64,000 nucleotides of DNA from JAHJQZ01 sp963675235 (GTDB lineage Bacteria; Pseudomonadota; Alphaproteobacteria; Rhizobiales; Devosiaceae): the NCBI GenBank assembly GCA_963675235.2, contig CAXXFU010000017.1:434001-498000 (forward strand). The letters run 5' to 3'. Position numbers and translations under genes: made by a program. The stretch's first letter is position 1. Every line of letters begins with the position of its first letter. Positions 33,554 to 42,332 of the stretch are shown in pieces. The notes under the pieces were generated by a model, which saw nothing but the letters and a program-made list of their open reading frames with translations, made no database searches and was not told the DNA's origin.

Positions 33554-35803
33554 CTATCGGAGGCTATCAAATAGGCCGTAGAGCGCGTCGTCGTTGAACG
33601 CTTCGTCGGCGATCGCCTCCGTATTCGGCACATCGGGATCTGCCTCGTCTGCTTGCGATTCCAGCACCTCCTGCAGGCGCTCGTCGACGGTTTCGAGCGC
33701 ACGCTGCAGGGCGTATTCCGGAATGTCCGCTCGGGGGGCAAGCCGACGCAGATCGGAGGCGTAGTCTTCGAGTTCAGATTCGGAAACGTAATTGGACACC
33801 ACATCGCCGATTTCGTCGATCTCGCGGGTGATCGCGGCGCAGCATGCGACCTGGACTTTCTCCGAGTAGTCACCGCCATCGACCATGTCGGACATTTCCA
33901 GCAGGTCGTCTGAGGCCATCCCCTCCTCAAAGAGCTGCACCACAATGTCCTCTAGCGCGTCTGCGAGTTCGTCGGCTCTCTGCCCCGGCTCGTGGTGGCC
34001 CGGGTCGCGTAGTTCGCCAATCATTTCGAGCAGTCGCGTCCCGTCGCGCCATGCAGCATAGCTGTGCGGTGGTTTGAGAGCGATGGCGAGAGCGTTATCG
34101 GCGAAGACGACTTCACCGCTATGAGCCCACCACTCGAGCAGCAGGCTGATGCGGTCCGAATTGGATGGGTCGGTGAATGCTCCAATGGAGGCCGCGGCTA
34201 GGTATCCTATCACCGGCTCGAAGGCGGTGGCGAGGGCGGGCAGTGTTAGCCAATCGAGCTTTTCCTTGGCAAACGTCCAGATTCGCAGCGCGGAGGTCGC
34301 CGAGGTACACGTTGAGGCGGCGACCGGAAGCAGCGCACCGTCGGCCAAGTAGCCGGCCAGGTAGTCCCTGACCGAAGGATTTATGAAGTTGATGTTCACA
34401 CCTTGGATCGCAATGAAGCCTCCCTCGAGCTGCTTCAGGCTCTGCTCGAAGTCCTTAGGATCACGTGCGACGCCGAGGTCGACGCAGAGCCGCGCATGGA
34501 ACGCTTCGAAAAGCGTTCGCAGGTCTTCAACCTCAGCGCCCTTCCGTGCGGAAAGGAACAGCGCGATTAAGAGGTGGCGGGCGGGTATCGTGATGTGCTT
34601 GCTGAACGCCTTGTCCCAAAGCTGCGTAGGGTTATCGAGGGTCTCGATGAAGGCAGCAGGGTAATCTTCTGGCGCGATGTCCTCGGTGCCTAGCACGTCC
34701 GTCATCCATTCCACGATGCGGGGATTGTAGTTCTCGTGGTCGATGATCGTTGGAAGTTCGCCGCTGTCCAGAAGAGCAAGGACATAGGCCTGCGACAGTC
34801 CGCCAATCGCCAGATGGTTGTAGAGGATGCGGGCTCTAATTGCTCGCGTGTAGGAAGACAGGTCAAGCACGTATGTGGACAGCTCTACGCGACGATCTGC
34901 GATGCGCTCCGACCACTGCCGTGCCTCGTTCAGGATGTAGGCCCTCGTGGTAAGCACGAAGCGAGCGTTGGGACTCCTTCTCACTCTCTGCATGAAGCGC
35001 GCAAGCTCGGAATCCTTCGCAGCGAGCGCCCGGTGGTCAAGCGCGATCGACCCAAGGAAGTCGTCGAAGAAGAAGACCTGTTTCTTCGTGTCGTCGATGC
35101 GTTCAAACCCGTCCTCGAGCGAGCGCAGCGATACAAGCTCCCAACTCTCTCGGAGGTAAGCGAAGGTCAGAATCTCAGCGAGGGTGGTCTTTCCAACCCC
35201 TGGCGGGCCTGAGACAATCAAGACGTGTCGGTTGTCGAGCACCTCTCGAGCCTGCGCTAAGCTCGGGTTCGGCGCGTATACCTTTACCTTCGCCGCGATT
35301 TCTGCCTTGCCGCTTGCCGTGAAGGCATGCGAACCCGAGTGAACAATGGCGTCGAGGATTGTCTGAAGGACAGCTGTGCTCGATAGCCACAGCTTAAGGT
35401 GCGCCTTCTCGACCTCGGGATGGTCGCGTAACAGTTGGTTGAGGTCACTTTGGCCGAGAATATCCGACTCTTGCAGGAGGGCGGGACCAATCACAGCCGC
35501 GAGCGCCGCCTTGTTCGGTGGGCTGAGGTGGCGCGAGGTCGCCAAGATATACCGCTCGCTCTCCAACTGGTCTATCGATGCGCGCTCTTTCCTCATAGCG
35601 GTCTTAAGTTGAGGAAAGGGCGACCCGGCGTAGTGCTTAACCTGCAGCACGATGTTTCCGTCGTCCTTAGCATGGCGCCCGTCGATGCCGCCGTCCGGCC
35701 CCGGTCCGAACGCCTCGAAGCGCACGCCCAACATCTTACCAATCAGATCGCGCGCGAGATCTTCGAAGTCGGCAGGCAGAAGTGACGTGAAATCGTAAGG
35801 CAA
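33554..35803 (-). CDS. Mrr-like restriction endonuclease fused to a STAND-type NTPase
   Basis: A 749-residue protein. Residues 5-130 form a PD-(D/E)XK nuclease of the Mrr type: FEDLARDLIGKMLG, GPDGGIDGR near 38, and LQVKHY near 55 (the Asp and QxK). Residues 170-400 are an nSTAND/AAA-like NTPase with Walker A SGPPGVGKTT near 199, Walker B FFFDDF near 245 and LTTRAY near 286. The long C-terminal half is helical and would act as a sensor, ending in a very acidic tail. This architecture is that of antiviral STAND proteins, in which binding of a phage product activates the nuclease. The recognised trigger is unknown. Confidence 0.8.
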   Translation of the reverse strand: MPYDFTSLLPADFEDLARDLIGKMLGVRFEAFGPGPDGGIDGRHAKDDGNIVLQVKHYAGSPFPQLKTAMRKERASIDQLESERYILATSRHLSPPNKAALAAVIGPALLQESDILGQSDLNQLLRDHPEVEKAHLKLWLSSTAVLQTILDAIVHSGSHAFTASGKAEIAAKVKVYAPNPSLAQAREVLDNRHVLIVSGPPGVGKTTLAEILTFAYLRESWELVSLRSLEDGFERIDDTKKQVFFFDDFLGSIALDHRALAAKDSELARFMQRVRRSPNARFVLTTRAYILNEARQWSERIADRRVELSTYVLDLSSYTRAIRARILYNHLAIGGLSQAYVLALLDSGELPTIIDHENYNPRIVEWMTDVLGTEDIAPEDYPAAFIETLDNPTQLWDKAFSKHITIPARHLLIALFLSARKGAEVEDLRTLFEAFHARLCVDLGVARDPKDFEQSLKQLEGGFIAIQGVNINFINPSVRDYLAGYLADGALLPVAASTCTSATSALRIWTFAKEKLDWLTLPALATAFEPVIGYLAAASIGAFTDPSNSDRISLLLEWWAHSGEVVFADNALAIALKPPHSYAAWRDGTRLLEMIGELRDPGHHEPGQRADELADALEDIVVQLFEEGMASDDLLEMSDMVDGGDYSEKVQVACCAAITREIDEIGDVVSNYVSESELEDYASDLRRLAPRADIPEYALQRALETVDERLQEVLESQADEADPDVPNTEAIADEAFNDDALYGLFDSLR

Positions 35804-36137
35804 TTGGCAACTCGTGAGTGAGGCGACAGCAGCGAATAATTCAGGCCATTGTTTGGAACAACTTGCAGCGACAGCCTCTCTCAGTCCAGTTCAGTTTCCG
35901 GTCGGTGCCTTGGTTTAGCGAGGACGGTTGCTCACGCGTCATCGGAAATCGGACGGCCGCCGGCCATTTTCCTTTGTTTCCTGCCATTCTGTTGCGGGCC
36001 AAAGCCAGACAAAAGCACTCGCAGCACCCTCTCTCCTCGATACAGTTTTTTCAATGCGTGGCATTTTAGCGGTCATGTGAATCTGAATTTATAGTGTTTA
36101 TGCGCATCCTTGAGATCTATACTTGGAGGATATTTTC
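35804..36137. other. Gene-free interval between divergent genes
   Basis: I see no supported gene. The 334 bp separate the minus-strand nuclease-STAND gene from a plus-strand small protein and probably hold both promoters. The part nearest 36060-36120 is AT-rich, ahead of a strong ribosome-binding site at 36124-36129. Confidence 0.4.
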
Positions 36138-36428
36138 ATGCGCATTCCATTTGCGCTGCAAGTCGCCTTGGCCGCTGGACTTGGATTTGGGTCTGTCTGG
36201 TTTGTGACCAATCCGCTTGATATAGGCGCAACCACCGCTTTCGCTGTAGCTGGCGGAAGCAACTGCAACATCAAGGGCAATGTCAGTATCAACTCCGGCG
36301 AGCGGATATATCACGTTCCTGGGCAGGAGTTTTATGCCCAGACCAAGATCGATCCACAGTATGGCGAGCGTTGGTTTTGTTCCGAGGCCGAGGCCAGGGC
36401 CGCCGGCTGGCGAAAGGCGAAAAGGTAA
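36138..36428 (+). CDS. Small exported protein of the SNase/ExoI-tail type
   Basis: A 96-residue protein with an N-terminal hydrophobic segment (FALQVALAAGLGFGSVWFV) that is a signal anchor or signal peptide. The C-terminal half is a conserved module, CNIKGNVSINSGERIYHVPG then PQYGERWFCSEAEARAAGW, also found at the end of staphylococcal-nuclease-like and ExoI-like proteins in rhizobia. Here the nuclease domain is absent, so it is either a stand-alone version or a remnant. The start at 36138 follows TGGAGG eight bases upstream. The module has two Cys residues. Its function is not established. Confidence 0.7.
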   Translation: MRIPFALQVALAAGLGFGSVWFVTNPLDIGATTAFAVAGGSNCNIKGNVSINSGERIYHVPGQEFYAQTKIDPQYGERWFCSEAEARAAGWRKAKR

Positions 36429-36549
36429 GCTTGGCATGGAGACCGAAGCCGGCCTCAGCACCGCTGCCAACGGCTGACAATGCAAAGCCCCTCCGGGCGC
36501 GCCTGAGGGGTTGTGCTAGTTGTTGGCGGCTTTGGGCGCCTGCGCTGCC

Positions 36550-37137
36550 CTACAGCCGCACCACGCCCGTGTAATCGACCATGCGGCCCCGTTCGAGCTT
36601 GATGGCGGCGCGCAGCCCGCGCTTGCCGGCGACCGAGAACACGATCTTGGTGTCGTCCTGGTCGATCAGCTTGAGAAGGTTGCCCTCAGCATCCTGAAGA
36701 AGGTCCGCGTCGAAGTCGCTGTCCCGAAGGCCGATGTTATGCAGGAACGCCGCGTTCTGCTCGGCTAGCTCCTCGGCCCGGATGCGCTTCTTTCGATCCG
36801 TTGCGCCCCAGATATTGCCGGCAATAGTCGACAGGACAATCAGTCCAAGAGCGATCAAAACGCTCGCGCCGTTCGTATCCTTCGCCAATCCGCCGCCGAT
36901 CACCAGGAACCCACCGGTCCCGATCAGAATGAGCAGCGTCGAGCCGAGGAAGGTGACGAAGAACCTATAAGCGGCGCCGTGACCAATCCCGAGATAGTAG
37001 TTCCGCCAGCCATAGGCGATCATCAGAATACCGATGATTGCCCAAACGATCGGGTTCTTCTTGGCGGCCTTATAGAGATCGCGTCCGAAGCTGGCGCCGA
37101 AGCCATAGGTTGCCGCTGTGGCGAGCTGCTCAATCAT
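36550..37137 (-). CDS. Membrane-anchored hypothetical protein
   Basis: A 195-residue protein with three predicted membrane helices (about residues 30-47, 60-85, 93-113), then a charged helix (TDRKKRIRAEELAEQNAAFL) and a small soluble domain ending in a beta-rich segment (KIVFSVAGKRGLRAAIKLE). The start at 37137 has GGAGG upstream; the frame extends to 37188 without one. It follows two other unknown minus-strand genes. No known family recognised. Confidence 0.6.
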   Translation of the reverse strand: MIEQLATAATYGFGASFGRDLYKAAKKNPIVWAIIGILMIAYGWRNYYLGIGHGAAYRFFVTFLGSTLLILIGTGGFLVIGGGLAKDTNGASVLIALGLIVLSTIAGNIWGATDRKKRIRAEELAEQNAAFLHNIGLRDSDFDADLLQDAEGNLLKLIDQDDTKIVFSVAGKRGLRAAIKLERGRMVDYTGVVRL

Positions 37138-37184
37138 TTTCGTGTCCTCCGCGCACGACCCTGTTTGGCCATGCGTCCTATTGT

Positions 37185-37772
37185 TCAATTGGGATGGGTG
37201 TTTGCCTGCAGCGCCAACGCGAGCGGCGCGAGAACCCGCTCTGTGATGTCGCGCAGGGCTTTGGGGAGCTGATCGACCAGAGCGTCGATGTCGAAGTGAG
37301 CGGAGGTCTTGGCGATCTCGACCTTGCCCAACTCAATGCCGGTGCTCCACTCGTCGCGCTCTGGCTTGATCGGCGGTTTGCAATTCTGGAGCGCCTGTTC
37401 GAAGTGAGGCCGATACGCGGAGTCCTTGCCCGGCACCATCAGGGTGACCTCGATCGCGAGGCCACGATGGGCGCTGATGTCCAGTTCGAGTTTCACCGGT
37501 AAGGCGCACATCTCGAACCGGTCGCCGGCTTTTACCTCGGCACCGATCTCCAATGTCACGTATCCCCGGTCGGCAAAGTCGAAGGCGCCGGCATCGAGGA
37601 AGATCAGCCGGACCTGTTCGGTGCTGGCCTCGCGTTCAATCTCCGCCTTGCGGGACCACACTCTGGCCAGAACAAAGTCCGTTGCCCCGCGCTCGTGTCT
37701 GGCGACGGTGTTGATAAGGTCCTTGTGCCGATCCCACAGGGCGTCGGCGATCTTGGCGTTGTCACGCGTCAT
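37185..37772 (-). CDS. Hypothetical protein of element 2
   Basis: A 195-residue soluble protein beginning MTRDNAKIADALWDRHKDL. The start at 37772 has AGGAG nine bases upstream; the longer frame to 38054 is arginine- and proline-rich out-of-family sequence and is not used. It shows alternating beta strands (residues 75-130) and a C-terminal helical part (FDIDALVDQLPKALRDITERV). It is part of a cluster of three minus-strand unknown genes. I do not recognise a family. Confidence 0.6.
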   Translation of the reverse strand: MTRDNAKIADALWDRHKDLINTVARHERGATDFVLARVWSRKAEIEREASTEQVRLIFLDAGAFDFADRGYVTLEIGAEVKAGDRFEMCALPVKLELDISAHRGLAIEVTLMVPGKDSAYRPHFEQALQNCKPPIKPERDEWSTGIELGKVEIAKTSAHFDIDALVDQLPKALRDITERVLAPLALALQANTHPN

Positions 37773-37906
37773 GACGGCTCTCCTGAAAAGGCATTCGCGC
37801 ATGAGGCGCGGGATTGATCTGTTGGGGTGACGGGGAGAAGTGAACGGCGCCGAAGGGGGCAAGCAGGATCCTGGCCGGATCACGGCGCCGTCCAAATGGG
37901 CAACCG

Positions 37907-38536
37907 CTACGCTCCGGCCGCGGCGTCCTTGCTCGGGAACATCAGCGCCAGTTCGTGCCGCTTGCAGGTGATGGTCGGTTCGTCCGGGTAATCCCGCCAT
38001 TTGAGAGTGAAGCTGCCACCCATTCCCGCGCCGATGACCACGGCTTCGAACCAAGCCTCGTCATCCGGCGAATAGGCGAGGACGAGGCTGTTGCCGGTGA
38101 TGTGCGCCCAGTCGGTCGGAAGGCTGGTGCCGGCGTTCTTGGTCGCCTCGGACAGCTTGCCATCATCCTTCGCCGAGCTCTCACCGGCCTTGCCATCCCC
38201 GGAGGACGACGCGACGATCTTGAGCTTCGGCTTCTCCGCCGGCGCCAGTTTGTTGAGGCCGTCATAGACCTCCCTCTGGATCAGCGGCATGAAGGCCTTG
38301 CCCGAGGAGAAGATACGTCCCTTGGGCACGCGCAACGCCAGGGCGGTCTTTTCTGCGGAGGTCACGGCAAGAACCCGCACCTCCATCTTGCGCGCGGCAG
38401 CCTTGGCAGCGGCGCCATCTTCTTTGGTGAACCAGGAGGCACGCGGCTTGCCGTCGGTGCCGAGGCCGAACACGACAACGGCGGGAGTATCAGGGTCAGT
38501 GGCGGGGGGATTCAGGGCGAGCGCAGTCTGAAGCAT
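37907..38536 (-). CDS. Hypothetical protein with a C-terminal Tudor/SH3-like domain
   Basis: A 209-residue protein. Residues 1-80 form an alpha/beta unit (AVVVFGLGTDGKPRASWF; KMEVRVLAVTS). A charged linker rich in Lys, Asp and Ser occupies residues 100-140. Residues 145-200 (GNSLVLAYSPDDEAWFEAVV then FTLKWRDYPDEPTI) look like a Tudor- or agenet-like barrel that could bind protein or nucleic acid. This fold assignment is my inference from strand and aromatic patterns. The partner is unknown. The gene is first in a three-gene minus-strand group. Confidence 0.6.
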   Translation of the reverse strand: MLQTALALNPPATDPDTPAVVVFGLGTDGKPRASWFTKEDGAAAKAAARKMEVRVLAVTSAEKTALALRVPKGRIFSSGKAFMPLIQREVYDGLNKLAPAEKPKLKIVASSSGDGKAGESSAKDDGKLSEATKNAGTSLPTDWAHITGNSLVLAYSPDDEAWFEAVVIGAGMGGSFTLKWRDYPDEPTITCKRHELALMFPSKDAAAGA

Positions 38537-38932
38537 GATCTCTCATCCTTTTTCGAAGCGAGCCAATCGGCTCTGGAGCGGTGTCGGAAGAACTCCGAAC
38601 CACGCGACGAAAAGGGCGTCTGATCAGCCCATCTCTTGGGGCAACAAGCGGCGCCACGGCGCGGCTCGGCATGGCCACACCATAGCCGGAAAGTCGGCGA
38701 AAGTCAACTAAGTCTCTGTTTTTGCTTAGTATTCGGATGCATAAAAGACTGCTGGCGGGCTCAGTAACAACAAGCAAAAGCAGTTGAAAATCAACGCGTG
38801 GCCATGAGTGACAGGCTTACTCAGAGCCATCTACGGATCGCATTAGTTCGAAAGAAAATGTGGCGTGCAAATCGTGTTGCACGCCACCACAAAAAGGTGA
38901 ATAGGTCGAGTTGACGGGCCGTCAGAAAGCGG
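38537..38932. other. Gene-free interval
   Basis: About 400 bp without a supported gene. A 93-residue frame at 38496-38777 overlaps the previous gene's start and lacks a ribosome-binding site. The segment 38700-38780 is AT-rich and probably carries the promoter of the hypothetical gene cluster to its left. Confidence 0.4.
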
Positions 38933-40603
38933 TCAACGGGCCTGTCGTATCACGCGACGCAGGCCTTCGGCGTCGAAGACAACAAAGCGCTGTCTCTTGC
39001 CCTTCAGGCGTGGGTCGTCGGTGAGACCACTAGTGCCACCACTAACAATGATCTGCATGAGCTTGTATTTCTGCAGAATTCCCTTTGCACTTTGCCCGGA
39101 CCGCCCTGGGAGAATCTGCTTAAGGTAGTCCTCAAGCTCCTCCAGGCGCGCGTACACCCGATCCTTTCCGTTCGCGCCGACCAGAACAAAGCCTTTCGCA
39201 TGATCCGGCACAGCGATCTCGCAGAGGCGCTTCGAGCTGTATCTAGGAAAGTAGTCAGACGACTGGAAGAACCTGAAAAGCTGGTGGGTGATCTTCGGCA
39301 GACCGGCCTTAGCGGGAAAGGCAGCATCAAGAATCGATTTCAAACCACGCTTGCAGATCGTACGGATGCGCACCTCGCTCCAGCCAATCACTCCCGCCTC
39401 ACGAGCCAGCATCCCCGCCGCGTAAAGAAGTCCAACCTTGGCCGCAATCCGTGCGCGGACGTCTGAATAGTCAGGAGCGGCGGCGGCGATGAAATCGCGA
39501 GAAAGCCGCCGAATGCGACCCCTGAGATCGCGCCGATGCCTGATAAGCCACGCGACCCAATGGCGCCCAGCGACTCCATAGTTAGCGAGTGCGGCCTCAT
39601 AAACTCGATCCGAAAGTTCCTTCGTGCTGATGTTTGGATCCGAGCGCTTCTGCCGGAACCAGATGCCGCCTTCGTCTCCATTGGGAACAAGGATCTCAAG
39701 CAAGCGAACGCGGTCGCCGTCAGTGCGCTCGACTTCCGCCGCGCTCATAGCATCCTGAATACAAGCCGGGCTCGAAGTCAGCGTGACGGAGCGGAATTTG
39801 CGAAACGCCAAAGGGCCGTTTTTGGAGATCGATTGTGAATAGCTTTTCGTTTCTCCCGAGGACAGCATATGGGTGCTGTCATGAAGCTTCCGGAGACGCT
39901 GCTCTGAGTTCAGCGCGCTACGCTCCAAATCATCGACCGCAAAACAGACATCGTTGTGAGCAACTGCTGCTTCTTCAAGTCCGCGCGGCGTTGCATGCCA
40001 GCTCGGCATATTGGCAGGATTCGCCCAAACAGAGTACGCCGCTCGTACTGCAGTGGACTTTCCGCATGAACTGTTGCCGGCCAAGTTCAAAACGAAGCTC
40101 TCGGTAAGGCCGGACCACTGCATCAGTGAAGCGGCGAAGGATGCAAGAAGTGGCATTGCTGCGGCGTCGGATTTTCCAATTTCCCTCGCGACCCGAAGCT
40201 TCCAACGCCTCAACGAGCCAGATGGCTTCGTCAAATAGCGGCAGCAAAGAGATTCCTTGTCGAAGAAGGCCGGAAAATCGGTATCCCCGACGCTATCATC
40301 CGGAAATTCGAAAGCTTGGTTGTTGGCCTTCCAGCCCGGGCTATCGAAAAAGCTACCCACGGGCTGCTCGGGATCAATCAAGGCATCAATCTCAAGATCA
40401 TCTGCGATGACGGCGCCGTGATCGATTAGCTGCTTGCGCGTCCCACGCTTATCCTGAAGCGCAATGGACGCAGGCAGCACAAGCTGCTCCTCGCCACGTC
40501 CGTTGCTGCGGATAAATTTCAAAGCGATGTAGTCCTTGCCGGTTGCCTCATGCTCCAAGCGAATTGCGACAATGGGGGCTTCAGAGTCTTTATCGGGATT
40601 CAT
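38933..40603 (-). CDS. DUF927-type ATPase, replication module of element 2
   Basis: A 556-residue protein with the DUF927 helicase-like domain found in replication genes of plasmids, islands and phages. The Walker A region NLAGNSSCGKSTAVRAAYSVW lies near residue 173. CFAVDDLER near 218 supplies acidic residues of the B site, and SVTLTSSP near 275 is a sensor-like strand. The start at 40603 has AAGGA nine bases upstream; the reading frame runs farther to 40690 without support. It lies downstream of a Rep-like and an HTH gene on the same strand, so the three probably form the element's replication operon. Confidence 0.75.
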   Translation of the reverse strand: MNPDKDSEAPIVAIRLEHEATGKDYIALKFIRSNGRGEEQLVLPASIALQDKRGTRKQLIDHGAVIADDLEIDALIDPEQPVGSFFDSPGWKANNQAFEFPDDSVGDTDFPAFFDKESLCCRYLTKPSGSLRRWKLRVAREIGKSDAAAMPLLASFAASLMQWSGLTESFVLNLAGNSSCGKSTAVRAAYSVWANPANMPSWHATPRGLEEAAVAHNDVCFAVDDLERSALNSEQRLRKLHDSTHMLSSGETKSYSQSISKNGPLAFRKFRSVTLTSSPACIQDAMSAAEVERTDGDRVRLLEILVPNGDEGGIWFRQKRSDPNISTKELSDRVYEAALANYGVAGRHWVAWLIRHRRDLRGRIRRLSRDFIAAAAPDYSDVRARIAAKVGLLYAAGMLAREAGVIGWSEVRIRTICKRGLKSILDAAFPAKAGLPKITHQLFRFFQSSDYFPRYSSKRLCEIAVPDHAKGFVLVGANGKDRVYARLEELEDYLKQILPGRSGQSAKGILQKYKLMQIIVSGGTSGLTDDPRLKGKRQRFVVFDAEGLRRVIRQAR

Positions 40604-40772
40604 AGCTAAGTTCCTTATGGTCGTGCGGCCTGCGGCGCTGCGGCACTGCGGCAAATGTGGTGGACGGCAGTTGACGCCACAGTGCCGCACTTGCCGCAGT
40701 GAGTTTGCTTACGCCTGCGAATGGCTCGCGATTGTCAGAAAGGTCGGCTTGCAGTGTTGCCACCGCTATCCG

Positions 40773-41669
40773 TCAAGCTTGCTTGCCTACCCGTCTGCGG
40801 GCACTGCCAGCACGTCTAGGACGCCTTTTGCGCTTTGACCTCGACGACACGGCTTGGGGTTGAACGCGCAGGCTCATGCGCAATTCTCCACCGGGCGAAG
40901 TGGTTCGAATTGCGTTTCGCAGTATCAACCGCGAGCCAATTGGATATTGCGCGAGCGCGCTCGAAAGTTCCCGCAATTTCCCGAGGGGCAAAGGGAGAGG
41001 ATGCGAGTTCTTGCGCGGCGAGCCATCGGCTTTCATGCGCCTCTTCTCGATGTATCCTGACGATCTTTTGAAAGTAGATTTGTAGGAGTAGGATAGGGTC
41101 TTTGCGAATTCCGTAGCTCTGACTTCTTTCAAGGTCAGTGGAAACCGGACGTTGGGATCGAGCCTAAAGGCACTCTTTATTGCCTGACGGAGAGCCTCTG
41201 ACTTTGGGCGGTTGATCAGAAAGTAGACGTGGAACTGCCAGCCGAGAGCCTGGTTGCCGAAGGTATTGAAGGACACATCAATGCCCCCAATAACCACCGC
41301 GTCGCGGATCTCGGAACGTTCGAGCCACTTCCTTAAAAGTCGCACGGCTTTCTTCAGCCAGAAGTTTTCGAGCTTCCCCGGCTGAACGCGCCAACCGGCT
41401 GGGACGATCGACGCTCGTGTCCATACTGCATCATGAAGGCCAAGTCGGTATGCCTCCATGAGCAGCTGTTCGCGAAAGGTGCGCATGCAGACAGGACAGC
41501 CTTCTCGACCACAAGGAGTCTCCGGCGTGCATGCGAGAAGCGCCTCAACCTCGGGCCGGCGAGCCAACTCGGGATCATGTGAGAGAGAAGTCACCAGCTT
41601 CAAACGCCGTGCATTCGCAATTTCCACGGATTCGAATTTGGCGGGAAGGCTAAAACGAAGCTCAGGCAT
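40773..41669 (-). CDS. Zinc-finger Rep-like protein, possible replication initiator
   Basis: A 298-residue basic protein. It has a Cys cluster, CTPETPCGREGCPVC, near residue 45, then GGIDVSFNTFGNQALGW and QFHVYFLI near 145, a helix, and LSYSYKSTFKR near 195. The order Cys-rich site, beta strand with His near its end, and a later Tyr-containing helix is like Rep_1-type rolling-circle initiators, though only one His is obvious, so I make this call cautiously. The tail is strongly basic. The start at 41669 has GGAGG five bases upstream and overlaps the end of the HTH gene. Confidence 0.5.
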   Translation of the reverse strand: MPELRFSLPAKFESVEIANARRLKLVTSLSHDPELARRPEVEALLACTPETPCGREGCPVCMRTFREQLLMEAYRLGLHDAVWTRASIVPAGWRVQPGKLENFWLKKAVRLLRKWLERSEIRDAVVIGGIDVSFNTFGNQALGWQFHVYFLINRPKSEALRQAIKSAFRLDPNVRFPLTLKEVRATEFAKTLSYSYKSTFKRSSGYIEKRRMKADGSPRKNSHPLPLPLGKLRELSSALAQYPIGSRLILRNAIRTTSPGGELRMSLRVQPQAVSSRSKRKRRPRRAGSARRRVGKQA

Positions 41670-42309
41670 TGCTACCTCCGACATCCGAGGTGCTGTGCCG
41701 ACGTCCGGCATTCAAAAAATCGATCAGGTCGCTGTACTGATACCGAACATAGCGCCCACCAGGCTTCTCGTAGACGGGGCCCGTTCCGAGATGGCGCCAG
41801 TTCGCGAGGGTCTTTTCGCTAACGCCGAGCAGCTTTGCAGCCTGCCTGGGAGGCAGTCTAGAATCGAGTGCATACTGCGGACGTGGCTTGGAGCGCCGCC
41901 TAAGACTCCGCCGCTTGCGCCGGTTGGTAGAAGGCTTAGTTTGCTCATCCTGGGTCAGCCTGCCAATGCTGGAAACGAGCACCAAGGCGATTGCGTCCGC
42001 CAGCAAGCGAATTTCCGGAGACACGGTGCCAGAATGCACCGTTTCATCTTCCGGCTGACCCGAACTCGGTTCGGGCTCCTCAGTAATCGGACAAGAACCA
42101 AGAACCTGATCGGCCTGCTCATGCTGGCGGATGGTAGGCGAGAGATCAGTTGAGGCCGGAGCATGGTTCTGCTCCCTAACCTTCGCAGTTGCTCCGGCAT
42201 TGCCAATTGAGCGGTCGCGAAGCTGAGAGCCATCCTTGCCGAGGGCAAGACCAGGACTAGCAGCATGATGGGCGACCGAAGTCGGCCATGGATTGAGGTG
42301 TTCGGACAT
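41662..42309 (-). CDS. AlpA/excisionase-like helix-turn-helix protein with long N-terminal tail
   Basis: A 215-residue protein. Residues 150-205 are an AlpA/MerR-type DNA-binding domain (LPPRQAAKLLGVSEKTLANW, then GGRYVRYQYSDLIDFL). The first 145 residues are low in structure and polar. A GGAGAGG ribosome-binding site precedes the ATG. It is the first gene of the Rep-like/DUF927 operon and sits next to the hairpin cluster, where it could bind to regulate replication or excision of element 2. Confidence 0.7.
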   Translation of the reverse strand: MSEHLNPWPTSVAHHAASPGLALGKDGSQLRDRSIGNAGATAKVREQNHAPASTDLSPTIRQHEQADQVLGSCPITEEPEPSSGQPEDETVHSGTVSPEIRLLADAIALVLVSSIGRLTQDEQTKPSTNRRKRRSLRRRSKPRPQYALDSRLPPRQAAKLLGVSEKTLANWRHLGTGPVYEKPGGRYVRYQYSDLIDFLNAGRRHSTSDVGGSNA

Positions 42310-42332
42310 AGTCCTCTCCGTTCAAGAAAGAG

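Noticed and set aside
33554..35803. Treating the nuclease-STAND protein as a known Avs subtype
   Set aside because: The nuclease and NTPase are visible but I cannot match the C-terminal sensor to a specific Avs class by eye, so I kept the general description.
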